Below the pieces are notes generated by a model, which was not told the origin of the DNA, ran no database searches, and worked only from the letters and a program-made list of their open reading frames with translations. Below are positions 24,150-34,592 of a stretch of DNA of 64,000 nucleotides, one piece after another. Made by a program: the position numbers and the translations under genes. Source of the DNA: Xiphydria camelus (lineage: Eukaryota; Arthropoda; Insecta; Hymenoptera; Xiphydriidae); NCBI GenBank assembly GCA_963678675.1, contig OY783193.1, positions 12,634,822 through 12,698,821 on the forward strand. The letters run 5' to 3'. The stretch's first letter is position 1; each line of letters starts with the position of its first letter.

Positions 24150-24845
24150 TTTTTTTTCTTATTTTCATCCAAGGAACCCATCCTTGAAGTTTGTCGCAAT
24201 ATTAAAGAATCACCCAGTATATTTACTTACTTGGTCTAACAAAATATTTTTTCCGCCATAATCAAGTATACAGTTATTAATTGGAAATAAACTCTTTTCT
24301 CAGTATACGAAGTAACTTTGATCGAACGAACGAAGTATTCATTAAACTGACAAATTTCTAGAAAATCATAAACGGAATCAAGGAATTTTACTTCCAAATT
24401 TGACAGCGATAAAACATTAATCGCTGTTTCTCAGAATTTCACATACATTACAAATTCTATTATAGTGCACATTATAGTGCACGCAGTTCAGGTGGTACGT
24501 TTCGGCAAACGAGGACTGCTTATGTATTCGCAGTCCTGCACCTTTCCCGGAAGGCTAATTAACGAACGAATTGTAATGAACCACTTCTCCGCTATATTAT
24601 CCGCAGATACCGCTATATTTCGAATGCATTCGAAATGCATTCAGCTTTGTAAAGGAGAGAAATGACGATTTCAACAGATAAAAGAATATTTCGGCAAAGG
24701 TTCATTCCGATTAGTCCAGTAATTAGCCCTTTCAGGAAAGGTGCGGGAGTGCGAACTCATTAGCAGCCTGGATTCGCTGAAATGTACTGCTTCGCTTATG
24801 GCGAGATGAACCCTAGTTTGACGAAGTATTTATGACCGCGATGCT
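24150..24845. other. No supported gene
   Basis: A plus frame at 24465-24665 is short and unrecognised. No splice or family evidence. Confidence 0.4.
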
Positions 24846-24847
24846 AT

Positions 24848-24880
24848 TGGGTTGGAAAATAAGTTCGTAGCGTTTTCTTT
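24848..24880. mobile_element. Mariner-type terminus fragment
   Basis: TTGGGTTGGAAAATAAGTTC, preceded by TA, resembles the conserved end of mariner elements of the TTGGGTTG type. I found no opposite end or transposase nearby, so it is a lone end. Confidence 0.45.
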
Positions 24881-25213
24881 TATTTTCTTTCATTTTACAA
24901 CAATTTGTTTGCTGTCCTGCAAAGTGTTTATATTCATTCGAAAGAGCTCTTTCTGCTCTACAAAACTGTTATAATTGTTTATTCGAATAACAATTTTGTA
25001 TTATTTTTCAGGCAACCAGATTGCTTGACAAGTTTCAGATACTATATCGGCAATCGTACTCCTCCCAATGTAAAATTCATATTGTAGAGCCGTAAAGGTA
25101 TTTCCCGTGGCCAAGTATCTGCAAAAAGTTTGAAAATGTACCCCCAATTTAAGTGAATGTGTTTTTCTGTAATTTATTTTACAATTCCTTTTCAATTATT
25201 TATTTCTTTTTAG

Positions 25214-26334
25214 TGGATGCGTTGAAGAAGAAATGGAAAAACACGAAGGATTGTTTAAACAAATATTTGGCAACGAAAAGCGGTGATGCTGCGAAGAAAA
25301 AAAAATATGTACACCTGGAGGCATTGAGTTTCCTCCACAACGCTGCTGAGAAAAGAAGGTTGGTCATTTCATTGATGCTACATCTATAATAGGTATGCAC
25401 TGTAAAAATCGGCAATGAATCCGGAATGAATTTTCACTCCCATCACACACTCGGAGTTTCGGAGTGACAAAAAAGCACTCCGCGGACAGAGTGAACATGG
25501 AGATTAAAATATTATTAGTACTAAAGTAATAATAAAAAAAAATAATAATATAATTTTATTATTTGTATTATAATTTAATATTTCGTGAACTATTCCTATC
25601 TGAAATTCATCCGCGGAGTTAATTATGTAAATAATTTAAATAAAATCCTTTTCGGAGTGAATTTCACTCTGGGGACGAGATTAAATTAATTAAAAATCAT
25701 CAACTCCGCATAAACTCCTGATTTTTTACAGTGTGTATCGTAATTTGCATCTTTTTTCAGCACAGGGGGCAATTTCGATTCGGACGATTCAGAGGAAGAG
25801 GACCCCGACGAATCCGATCCAGCCGTTACATCTTCACCGTTACCACTAGCAGATTCACCTATTTCATCCCCACGCCCATTAAACACGTCAACCCCAAACT
25901 TTAAAAAACCTAGTCGACATACCAAGATGACTCCTTTTCAAGAATCCCTTATAAAAAACCTCAATCACACATCCTCATCTCTCCAATCCAAAGCTAACGA
26001 AGATGCTGATCGTTCTTACCTGCTTTCCCTACTTCCCGATTACAAAGCGCTATCTCCGGGGCAAAGGTGGGCATTCCGTCAACACGTTGGCAACTTTTTC
26101 CTACAAAATTACGTACCTCCTACATCTACACCTCCTCTCTCCTTCCAAAACTACCAAACCCTTTCAACAAATTTTCCGCGCTACTCCTATCAAGAACTTA
26201 GTTCACTGCCTTTCTCTCAAAACGTAACCCAACTTCAACAACCCCCACAAACCTGTCAAACACCATCTTGTACCTTAGCAAAACAATCAACTCAATCCTC
26301 ATCCATCCCCAATTCGTCTTTCCAGTCGCAGTAA
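25214..26334 (+). pseudogene. MADF C-half and BESS exons of Harbinger partner protein
   Basis: An exon at 25214-25358, after TTTTTAG, encodes ALKKKWKNTKDCLNKYL and HLEALSFL, the second half of a MADF domain. Its donor AAG|GTTGGT leaves two bases that fit the acceptor at 25760. The last exon, 25761-26334, has an acidic SDDSEEEDPDES stretch, a proline/serine-rich linker and a BESS-like helix (RSYLLSLLPDYK to RWAFRQHVGNFF), then a Q/S/P-rich tail and stop. MADF-BESS proteins accompany Harbinger transposases as DNA-binding partners. The start of MADF is missing here; a matching half lies at 27536-27704 on the other strand. The intron holds a MITE. Confidence 0.8.
25397..25734. mobile_element. MITE in the MADF-BESS intron
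   Basis: The ends are CACTGTAAAAATCGG and TTTTTTACAGTG, with internal CACTCCG/CGGAGTG words and the AACTCCGCGGATG-type block shared with the two copies at 23270-23930. It lies wholly between the donor at 25359 and the acceptor at 25760, so it would be spliced out. Confidence 0.75.
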
Positions 26335-26826
26335 AAATATTACTATAATATGTTGTATTATTAAGCATTTTATGTTTTATTTTCCTTTTTGACAAATAAA
26401 TTTACTTTGTGATTATTACTAATTATTTCAGTGTAATTTAAAAAACATTATTTATATAAGTATGAATTACATATATGGTAGGTTACCTGAGTGTGACGGT
26501 CAACCTTTCTTCTGGGCTAATTGGCCTTTTGAAAGAAGTCTCCCGCTTCGTAATAAGCGGACGTAGAGTTTCAAGTAGTTCATCGAATGATGCAATTGAC
26601 ATGCGATAGTACTTAAAAAATTTATCGGGGTGCTTTCTAATGTCTTTAAAAAATTTGGGGCACTTCCTCGAACGTACATTGTTATACGGGTGCACTGCAT
26701 ATCTCCGAATTCGTGGTTCTTTCAATAGGCCCTCAGCTTCAGCAGCACAAGCAGTAACTATATTAACGAAATGTGCGACCTCCATGCTACAAAGCTAAAC
26801 CACAACTGATGACATAAGGAGAATGT

Positions 26827-27273
26827 GACCCTGCAGGGGGTAACGCGTCAAGCCCTCAACCTTTTGTGTTTCTTGGGGATGAAGCGTTCAAACTTCATAC
26901 TAATCTCTTGAGACCCTTTCCTTCACGTGACATTGATGGTCGTCGAAGGATTTATAATTACCGGCTTTCCAGAGCCAGACGTTCAGTCGAGTGTGCGTTT
27001 GGTTTGTTGGCTAACAAATGGCGAATTTTTCACACACCAATTTTGGTACGACCAGAGCTTATTGATATTATTGTAAAAGCCTCTTGTATTCTACACAATT
27101 TCGTTCGGCAAAGAGATGGCGTTAATTATGAAGAAAGTGAAATCCCTCCATTTTCTGAGGTAATGAACGCTGGTGCAGCCCCCCGCGACCAAGGAATACA
27201 AGTTCGCGATATTTTCGCTGATTATTTTGTCGGGATTGGTGCCGTCCCGTTTCAAGAACAATATAATTATTGA
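26827..27273 (+). pseudogene. Harbinger transposase, C-terminal catalytic part
   Basis: The frame is open from at least 26827 without a proper start. It contains PFVFLGDEAFKL, LLRPFPSRD, then YNYRLSRARRSVECAFGLLA, with the glutamate of the DDE triad in VECAFG, and VKASCILHNFVRQRDG. This is the end of a DDE_Tnp_4 domain with a normal stop at 27273. The two aspartates of the triad lie in the missing middle segment. It is on the strand opposite to the N-terminal exons, so no single transcript can make a whole enzyme. Confidence 0.85.
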
Positions 27274-27535
27274 AGCGGAAGGATGTTATCGCAGTTATGT
27301 TAAGACTATGTCGAAGTTATGTTACAATTGTGTTAAAACGTATTGAACGATTTTTTTGTACATTTAATCGTAATTTTCATGTGTTGAAAATAAATGCTAA
27401 TCAATCTGCTAATCAAAATACGAGCAAACAAACAAACGAACATTGATTTTTTATATACTAGATTTACTTTTTCAATTGTTTACCTTTTAATCATTAACCT
27501 TTCACCTAAATAATTATTTGGTACCTTTAACTTAC

Positions 27536-27704
27536 ATTTCGTATTTCGTTCTTTCTTCCCAAATGAATCCCACTCCTGGAAGATGCTTCGGGCGACCTCG
27601 ATCCAAGCCTTTTCTTTTTCACATTTGTCCTTATATTCTTCACAACTTTTGTCCCAAACGGCCGGATGCATCTCAACGAGCGCAATGAGATTTTCTATGG
27701 ACAT
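27536..27704 (-). pseudogene. MADF N-half exon of the Harbinger partner
   Basis: From an ATG at 27704 (minus), the exon encodes IENLIALVEMHPAVWDKSCE, then YKDKCEKEKAWIEVARSI, the first half of a MADF domain. It ends at AAAT|GTAAGT at 27536, leaving one base. That base plus the two at the start of the plus-strand exon at 25214 complete a codon and the MADF domain reads on smoothly. The two exons are now on opposite strands about 2.2 kb apart, which is the main evidence for an inversion. Confidence 0.8.
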
Positions 27705-28195
27705 GATTGGGATGGAGAGAGGAAGATGAATCGGAATTTAGGGGAGAGCACTAGAGAACTCTGTTGCGACGAAGGGATAGACAAAGACGAAGAAACTGGA
27801 GAGAGAGAGGATTGCAGTTTAGAAAATACTTGGACTTTACGAGACGAGTAGGAGGAGATGCAAATACGAAGACGGATATTTCACAACTGCCGGGAAACGG
27901 CTCGCAAGGCAGGGGTACGCTTTGGCACAAGGGCGGGTTTTTTCCATTCCACGATGCGAGAAGAAAATTTCGACAAAGTGGAAGAGAAAAACCATGAGAA
28001 AGACTCCGGGGAGACGCGCAGATACGTTGACGTCCCGTGATGCAGTCCAGGGACAGGCGTATGCGCGTCTGGCCGATAGCGGAGGGCAACGAGTGTCTGT
28101 GTCCTCTCGTGAGTCTGGTGAAAATTGAGAGGTTCGAGGAGCCCTGCGCATGCCGAGACACTTGTCACAATCACGAACAACAGCCGTTAGTTTGT
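27705..28195. other. GC-richer unique DNA, no supported gene
   Basis: Many overlapping frames on both strands between 27,666 and 28,250 arise because the region is relatively GC-rich and stop-poor. None has a recognisable domain. It may be host DNA next to the Harbinger element. Confidence 0.4.
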
Positions 28196-28199
28196 ATAT

Positions 28200-28495
28200 G
28201 TTTCCCCCGCCGAAACCGAAAGACGCAAATCGCTTTCCCGCCGACAAGTCGCGGGCTACATTTTGCCGCCGATCGCAGCGGCAGGCGGGAACGTAATATG
28301 TCTTTGGGCATTGAAATTACACTGCTGGCGGTTTCCCGCCTAACCGCTAGTTTTAGCGTTTTTTTCGGTTTCCCGCCTAATCGCAGCGGCAGGCGGGAAC
28401 GTAATATGTCTTTGGGCATTGAGATTACACTGCTGGCGGTTTCCCGCCTAACCGCTAGTTTTAGCGTTTTTGCGGTTTCCCTCCTAATATGTCAC
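28200..28495. repeat. 108-bp tandem duplication, GC-rich
   Basis: CGCAGCGGCAGGCGGGAACG occurs at 28,274 and again at 28,382. Each copy is followed by ATATGTCTTTGGGCATTGA and CCTAACCGCTAGTTTTAGCG. Each unit also contains inverted GGCGGG/CCCGCC words. A partial third unit precedes them. Confidence 0.85.
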
Positions 28496-28499
28496 TACA

Positions 28500-30256
28500 C
28501 TAAGATCCGAACTAGAGACGTTCTTCACCGATCTGCTTACCGGATGAAAAGTATTTTTTATCAAACATAATACGTCAATGAACATATCGCGTATGGGTAG
28601 GCTAATAAAATATGCTCAAGACTACCCTTAAAACTATATAAACAGGTGAGCTGATATGAGCAATTTGCACCGATCTGCTTACCAATTAAACTATATATGA
28701 AAATAAAGATAATTTTATTGCAAACACGATGGTATAACCCTACCTGCAAAAAATCGGTCATGAGTCACGGTTGTAAGGCTTTGAAATTTATCGGAGCTAG
28801 CCAAGATGCGCGTACTACAGGGAAATTTGCTATAGGACGCAACGTAGGAAGTGGGCGCGACGCGACGGTTAGATGAGAGAGAGTGCGTACATGCTGCTTC
28901 CTCGTACGATTGACAAAGATAACACTACTAAAATGCCGAGAAAAAGCGACTACAATGGAGTAGGTACTGGCAGTAAACTTTTAATTACTTTAAATTAAAT
29001 ATAAAATATTAAAATGTGAAAGATTTTTCAAATATTTTCAACTAAATATATGGATGGGGAAATATTAATATTTCTATCACACAGAATAATAATATGTTAG
29101 TAATAATTATTCGATAAATTTTATCTATTCTATAAAAATACCACAGCAAACAAACAGAAAAATTACATTTTTTAGAGAGCGATAAAAAATCATTAACAAA
29201 TTGACGGTGTAAAAAAACTCTATTATAAAACAATGAATACAATAACAATCTTTACAAAGATTATAACAATATTACAACAAATACAATATTATAGCCTTCC
29301 AAAAACTTGTATGTTGCTGGAATAAGAGTGCCCAGATTTTATATAACAGTAACCTAAACAACGCAAAGACTCCAAGAAGAATTTTTCTTAACAATTTATC
29401 ATTTCAACTTATGAAATCTCGCTTAGAGGAAAAGTCTAGAATTTCGTCTTTACCTTCAGATATTTTTAATGCGTTACAAACCCACCCCATGAGCCATCGC
29501 CTCGACTGTCTGTTTATCACATGTTCGGAAAAAACTTTCACTCGAAAACCCGGTAAGAACGTTTTTCCCCTTTTTCTGTACTTTCGAGAAAGAGCCATAA
29601 AGTAATAAATTGTCCCTTCTCCAGACAGGCAAAAATAAAAATGCAAAGTTAGTTGAATCTTGAACGAAAATAATTTTACCAGGGATCCAACAGTAATTGA
29701 TTGAAAAAAATAACGATTGAAAAAGATACTACATTACATTTATGTCATAATGGGGAGCACGTATTTTTCCGCAAACTGAGGGATGTAAACAGCGAGTCGC
29801 TCGCAGTCGCTTTTTCTCGGCATTTTAGTAGTGCTATCTTTGTCAATCGTACGAGGAAGCAGCATGTACGCACTCTCTCTCATCTAACCGTCGCGTCGCG
29901 CCCATTTCCTACGTTGCGTCCTGTAGCAAATTTCCCTGTAGTACGCGCATCTTGGCTAGCTCCGATAAATTTCAAAGCCTTACAACCCTGATTCATGACC
30001 GATTTTTTGCAGGTAGGGTTATACCATCGTGTTTGCAATAAAATTATCTTTATTTTCATATATAGTTTAATTGGTAAGCAGATCGGTGCAAATTGCTCAT
30101 ATCAGCTCACCTGTTTATATTGTTTTAAGGATAGTCTTGAGCATATTTTATTAGCCTACCCATACGCGATATGTTCATTGACGTATTATGTTTGATAAAA
30201 AATACTTTTCATCCGGTAAGCAGATCGGTGAAGAACGTCTCTAGTTCGGATCTTAG
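28500..30256. mobile_element. 1.76-kb element with about 450-bp TIRs
   Basis: The ends are CTAAGATCCGAACTAGAGAC at 28500 and complement ending 30256. The arms 28500-28950 and 29808-30256 match closely, including CACCGATCTGCTTACC twice per arm and GTACGCACTCTCTCTCATC. The unique centre (28,960-29,800) is AT-rich without a recognisable gene. No clear target duplication. Long TIRs and lack of coding suggest a non-autonomous foldback. Confidence 0.85.
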
Positions 30257-32450
30257 ACTAGAACGCGTGCGACGTAACACGGAGCAACGGTTATTCTGTA
30301 CGCTCCAAACAGCACTTCACGACACGTAGCTGATGTAGCGTTCAACCCCCTGAACCTCCACCCTATCATTATCTTATTATTATTTTATTATTATCTTAGA
30401 CTCGAAACTAGTAACCCGGGGAGCGGTAAATTATTGATAAGGCGAACAGCGTCGCAGCGGCATCATCTATGCACCGGATCGGAAAGTCGTGCAAAAATAT
30501 AGGGGTTGCGCGTCCTATAGATACTTAGTCAGGACAATAAAATCGCGAACCACTTTCGACACGTAATACCGGAGTGATATTAATATTGCATTATCTCAAC
30601 GAGGAAGTAAGTTTCTTTGTGATGGATAGGCTTCATGACGGAGAGGGTGGAAGAGGGGAGGCGTGTATAACGCATCGAATGGACGCCGCTGTACTAGTGG
30701 TTTACCTCATCTCGTCGGATACGATAGGTACATATGTATGTATGTATTATATATACCGCGTACTACAAGGGGGCGACAAAGTTCTTGTGTCGTTAATATA
30801 CCAGTGGAATCAATTAAATGTGTGACCAACACTTCTGGTGCTTGATTAAATATATAAATGGAAATAAAAGTATTGGAGTTTCATCCGCCACTTTTCTTAG
30901 CCCTTTACTATGAAGGTATCATATAGAGTAAAGTTACTTTGGTAATATTTGAGTTTATTTATTATTATAATTACGGTGAATAAGGTTTTTCGAAAACTTG
31001 TTATCGGCATCTCGATAGGTCCTTTGATTCGACAGGATCCTACGTTCCAGATCTATAGAATGGTGTGCTTTATATTCAAACATAAAGATCGAATACCTAG
31101 ATGCCAAAGTAGTCTCTGTACTCGGATAAAAATAGTTGATCACTCGGAGAAGTTTCACTACTTGGACTTTGTAAGAGTGTCAATTTTTAATGTACGCACA
31201 ATTAATTCGAAATAATCGAGATGTCGATTGAGTTCCGATGTTTTCGATGACCTATAATTTCCATATATCGCGTAAATCGTATGAATTTTTTTTAAACGAG
31301 TAAAATCATATGATCACGGTCCATTTTAACAAATTGTTCGGAATTTCAATTAGAAAGTTCAATCCTTCATCGTTCTTAGGTGGCATCCAATATATTTCAG
31401 CATTATTTTTTCTAAAACTACGATCCTTTTTTGTCCTGACAAAACATACAATAAGCCATAACATAGTAGCACTATCTCATTTTTGACCGAAAAATGTATC
31501 TTCATCGTTTTTAGCCGTCGATTTTCACATATTTGTAACGTATACGATGTAGGAATAAATAATCAAAGAAAAGATGAAGAAGCAATAGACGTCGAAAAGG
31601 TATCCAGAAGCTAAAATAGCTTTGTTTTACGGTACATATCCATAGCCTATCGGCGAAGACAATAATACGGGAATTATGTAAGCGAATATTTTAAGCGAAG
31701 ATAAATGCACACGCATTGAAATATTATTGTTGTTGTTGTTTTTATATGTACTGTCAAAGCAAGTACGAGATTATTATGCTTGCGCTATTTTCCTTCCGTA
31801 AGGAGAAAAAAGTGAGGTAATAATTCCTGAAATACTAATAATCATTCCTAAGATTTTTAGTAGTCAGGTGATACGTAGAATTTTCTTGTAGTCATTCTTA
31901 TGGAGCATAATATTACAGTAGGTAATAAGAGGGTATTTGGACACTATGCGTAGTATTAGGCATATGTTCAAAATATCTTAAGGATTTTAACAGTTGAATG
32001 TTGGATCCTCTATTTATTTAGTTATTTTCAAAAGTATAAATAACGTATAAGGATAAGAAAATTCGTAAAAACGCTATCATGTATACACATGTATGCATCA
32101 TATACATAATAAATATAAAGTTGGGCATTCAAAGGTTTTCAGATAAATACAATATCGAGAGATGTCCAAATAACCCCATGAACACGGTAACTTTTGCATT
32201 TTAAATTTAATTTAATTTTAACTTAATTAACAGAAGCATTTCTTTAAGTATAAATAGTTTTCAATTATAAATAAAAGTTTCCTTGATACGTAGAAACTAT
32301 TTTTTAACACTCAAGTGAATCAATTGCACTAGTTTTGTATGAAAATACATATGTTAAAAACATGTCCCATATTACAGTATGCTACATATTCAGAGAAAGA
32401 ATTGTTTGATTAAACTAGATATGTTATTCGAAAATCTTAAAGGTATATTT
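30257..32450. other. AT-rich DNA, no gene recognised
   Basis: I see TTATTA-rich tracts (about 30,365-30,400), a short TTG run near 31,730 and several short frames (30,574-31,215) that overlap on both strands and match nothing. No repeat copies elsewhere in the window were noticed. Confidence 0.45.
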
Positions 32451-32454
32451 AAGG

Positions 32455-32880
32455 TAGGGTGGGGTTAAAAGTGTCGCGGGTAAAAAGTGCCACCCGCCAT
32501 ATCTTCGCAATTAAATAGTTGCTGGATGATTGTGTCGATTAGTAAGAATGTCCACCGCGCGAGAAGCGAATTTCCATAGCAACAGACCCCAGAGATTGTT
32601 ATTTCGAAACAAATGAGAACAATGCTGTGTCTAACCTGCAAAAGTAAAGATTTCCTCTTGTTTGCGAATTAGTCTGGTAGGCTGTATTTTTTGACCACAT
32701 TAGTAAGGTAAGCATATTTATTGTATTTAGCTTTGTTAACGGGCTTAATTAATGATTAATTAAGATCGTAATACCTAATTAATGCGATTTGCAATACTTT
32801 TTATATAATTAAATAACAATAAACCCTAACTGCTGACGGAGTAAAAAGTGCCACATAGAACAACTTGCCCCACCGTTCTA
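32455..32880. repeat. Degenerate inverted-repeat element
   Basis: The left end GGGTGGGGTTAAAAGTG plus GGTAAAAAGTGCCAC is loosely mirrored by GAGTAAAAAGTGCCACATAG with TTGCCCCACC at about 32,835-32,873. Roughly 420 bp, diverged, no coding. Confidence 0.5.
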
Positions 32881-34175
32881 GGCAGCATATCAAGTTTTTA
32901 ACGCATCATTTTTGGAATGGCTTAGGTCTATAAATTCTCAGGCTTATTCCCTGTATTTGTTTTAATACACGCCAGTATAACGGGTTGCACATAGATTGGT
33001 GCACGCCGACCGTTGTGGTTTCTTGTAATTCAGAACCAAATAGCACTACTTAGGTACGTTTATTTCTTCGATTAGAAGTCGTCAGAACGACGCCGCTAGC
33101 GCTGCCGCCGTGAGCACCCGTGTATCTTTACAGGAAAAATGTCTGCCCCCCCTTCACCCCTCAATTTTAACATCGAATTTTCTCAATAAATATACGGTTA
33201 TAAGCAAAACTATGCTTAGTTACGCCATATAAATAGACTATTCTCTATTGATAGAGACCAGAGTAAATGTTGTAAGTTACATATTAACAGCGATTTTTCC
33301 TTAGCAACGCGAAGCCACGCCCCTCGCGCCTCAAAAGTCGAGAATCCGATTTCTCGGGCGATATATATGTCAAAATCTCACAAAAATTCCGCCTGTCTTC
33401 GGCGATATTCGGCCATGGTTGGAAATGTGTACACAGATGCGGCCACACGCATACGCCATCAAATGTATGTGAGAGTGTGTGAGAGAATATATTCCTTGAA
33501 TGTTACTCATGGTTTTCAAAGTTAAGCAATAAAATATTTCCATTCGCGAAACGATTTCTCTCGCGTTTATTTCGATCCTCGGACGCGCTTGTTAATAAAA
33601 AGTAAAAATTCAGTGTAATCGGAGTAGTGAATCTCAATAGTGGTGAATGTGACAGACGCTCCGTATAGTTTAATAATCGTTTGTATTTTTTTCGAATATC
33701 GAGATAGTGAACGGATGCAGTGGTATTCTTCTCTCCAATGCCTGTGCATCAAGAAAGGAGCAGGAAAGGAGACGGTCTCAGAAGAATTGCCATCAGATAA
33801 GTTTAACTGCCATCTGAGAGCTTTAACCTCACTTTCGATGGAAGGACAATTATCTTTGTGATAATTATATTTTTTGTTTCAGAGTCATGCGAGCCCGAGT
33901 CGAAATTTTCAACCTATTTTAAACCTCAAGACCCTATTCTCTTTAGGTTTTGCAGGTTTACATTAGGTCATAATTCACATATATTTAATATATAATTTAA
34001 AACCTAATCTAAACCTAAAAATGGCACTTAATTCCAGTTATGCCACTTTTAGGTCATGATTAGGTCTATTTCAAAAATTAAGAAAGCCTCAACATAACCC
34101 ACAAGACCTAAATGGCAGTAAATATCGCCGGACCAATTTTAAACCTATATAACCTAAAAGGTGCTGTAGTCCGTA

Positions 34176-34406
34176 AAATGGGGTGAAATTGTGCCGCGTG
34201 TGGTGAGAATGTGCCGCAAGGATTTTCTACGTATCTTTAAATTTGACGGCTCGAATTTGGTATTGTAAGATGTACCGGCATTTACTTCATTAGAGAGTAA
34301 ATGCCGGTACATCTGATAATACCAAGGTCGAGCCGCCAAATTCAAAGATATGTAGAAAATCCTTGCGGCACATTCTCACCACACGCGGCACAATTTCACC
34401 CCATTT
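34176..34406. mobile_element. Hairpin MITE with TA duplication
   Basis: The ends are AAATGGGGTGAAATTGTGCC and complement, flanked by TA (34174-34175, 34407-34408). The arms contain GGATTTTCTACGTATCTTT and AAATGCCGGTACATC with few mismatches. It is inserted in the left subterminal zone of the outer element. Confidence 0.85.
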
Positions 34407-34592
34407 TAGTTATAAAAAAATATATATGTTATGAATTAATTGAAATTACATATAAAACAATTTATTTATTGATAAATTTCTTTATTTTAGTATTCATACA
34501 AATCCCACAGGCGTTTGGAACAAATCAATGAAAGCATTATTGAAAAAATATCGATTCACGAATAAATATTATAAAAAACCTCAGAATAATTT

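Larger units (their letters stand above)
25003..26785 (-). pseudogene. Harbinger transposase, N-terminal exons
   Basis: Exon 1 (26785 down to 26487) holds FFKYYRMSIASFDELLETLR and RPISPEERLTVTLR, the classic N-terminal signature, and ends in CTCAG|GTAACC. Exon 2 starts at 25118 after TTTGCAG, joins in phase (AG|A), and continues with YLATGNTF, then IGRSTIADIVSETCQAIW, the helix-turn-helix end of the family. After WLPEK it meets a stop with no donor, so the DDE segment is absent here. The intron between the exons contains the oppositely oriented MADF-BESS exons. In the family this enzyme cuts and pastes the element in the nucleus. Confidence 0.8.
25003..27704. mobile_element. Rearranged Harbinger element (transposase plus MADF-BESS)
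   Basis: Four coding pieces of a Harbinger pair lie here in mixed orientation: transposase N-terminal exons (minus), MADF C-half and BESS exons (plus), transposase C-terminal domain (plus), and the MADF N-half exon (minus). Flipping about 25,003-26,800 would put all transposase parts on one strand and all MADF-BESS parts on the other. The MADF splice phases then fit (one leftover base after the first exon, two at the start of the second). The middle of the transposase is missing at the same junction. Terminal inverted repeats were not found. Two inverted, complementary truncated copies are the alternative. Confidence 0.7.

Noticed and set aside
27666..28570. Cluster of overlapping frames of 60-177 residues
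   Set aside because: They overlap on both strands in a GC-richer area and across a 108-bp tandem duplication, with no domain or splice support.
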